This document shows, piece after piece, positions 6,417-6,506 of a stretch of DNA of 6,506 nt; the stretch's first letter is position 1, and each line of letters begins with the position of its first letter. The stretch spans positions 1 to 6,506 of the forward strand of contig JALHLM010000361.1 in NCBI GenBank assembly GCA_022844585.1. Direction: 5' to 3'. This DNA comes from Pirellulales bacterium. Its GTDB lineage: Bacteria; Planctomycetota; Planctomycetia; Pirellulales; JALHLM01. Made by a program: the position numbers and the translations under genes. A model generated the notes under the pieces. The model did not search any database and was not told the DNA's origin. It saw only the letters and a list, made by a program, of their open reading frames with translations.

Positions 6417-6506
6417 AGCGACCGATGACTAAGTTCATTCGTCCGACTTGAGTTGCTGCAGGTATTTCGAATCGACGTTAAGCGCTATGCCAAACCAGTC
6501 CCATTA
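6417..6506. other. Right edge, no supported gene
   Basis: Nothing firm is present in these 90 bases. On the - strand, 6503 down to 6435 reads 'WDWFGIALNVDSKYLQQLKS' and then DE before a stop, which resembles a protein C-terminus. The codon before it (6506-6504) is TAA in the same frame, so it cannot be the simple end of an intact gene entering from the right. Confidence 0.3.

Noticed and set aside
6435..6503. Protein-like C-terminal peptide on the - strand at the right edge
   Set aside because: The reading is plausible, but TAA at 6506-6504 is in frame directly before it, leaving 22 codons and no start. It may be debris of a broken gene, and more sequence to the right would decide.

Overview
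The window looks like chromosomal DNA from a planctomycete or a close relative. This is inferred from gene content: a secreted PQQ-like beta-propeller protein with the 'DWPEWRGP' opening, a secreted DUF1080 protein, GC-rich codon use, and loosely packed genes. No rRNA or housekeeping marker is present to confirm it. All convincing genes lie on the + strand.

Layout. (1) 183-1436: an exported PQQ-like beta-propeller protein with a good ribosome binding site. (2) 1541-2200: an exported DUF1080 (3-keto-disaccharide hydrolase family) protein. (3) About 2246-2780: a decayed two-component signalling locus. The tail of a histidine kinase ATPase domain, in one frame, runs directly into the receiver-HD-GYP linker and most of an HD-GYP domain in another frame. 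The kinase C-terminus and nearly all of the receiver are missing between them, and the HD-GYP domain is itself cut inside its signature motif. (4) 2781-2995: about 215 bases of non-coding or unassigned sequence, with a small hairpin just before the next gene. (5) 2996-6337: one very large exported protein of about 1,113 residues that I cannot name. It has a long beta-rich N-terminal half, about 170 residues of coiled coil, three tandem 'DPxV' helical repeats, a short beta segment, an Arg/Ser/Thr/Pro linker and a small C-terminal module. Its 3' end looks frameshifted: about 33 further plausible codons continue in the +1 frame to 6416. (6) 6417-6506: no supported gene.

How the parts relate. The first two genes are both predicted exported proteins of types common in planctomycetes. 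They are 104 bases apart and could be co-transcribed, but nothing proves a shared pathway. The signalling remnant appears to be debris rather than a working system. The large coiled-coil protein stands alone and is the most interesting intact object. I do not see a clear new defence or mobile system. The points most worth checking are the kinase/HD-GYP deletion fusion, the architecture and selected repeats of the large protein, and its possible frameshifted tail.
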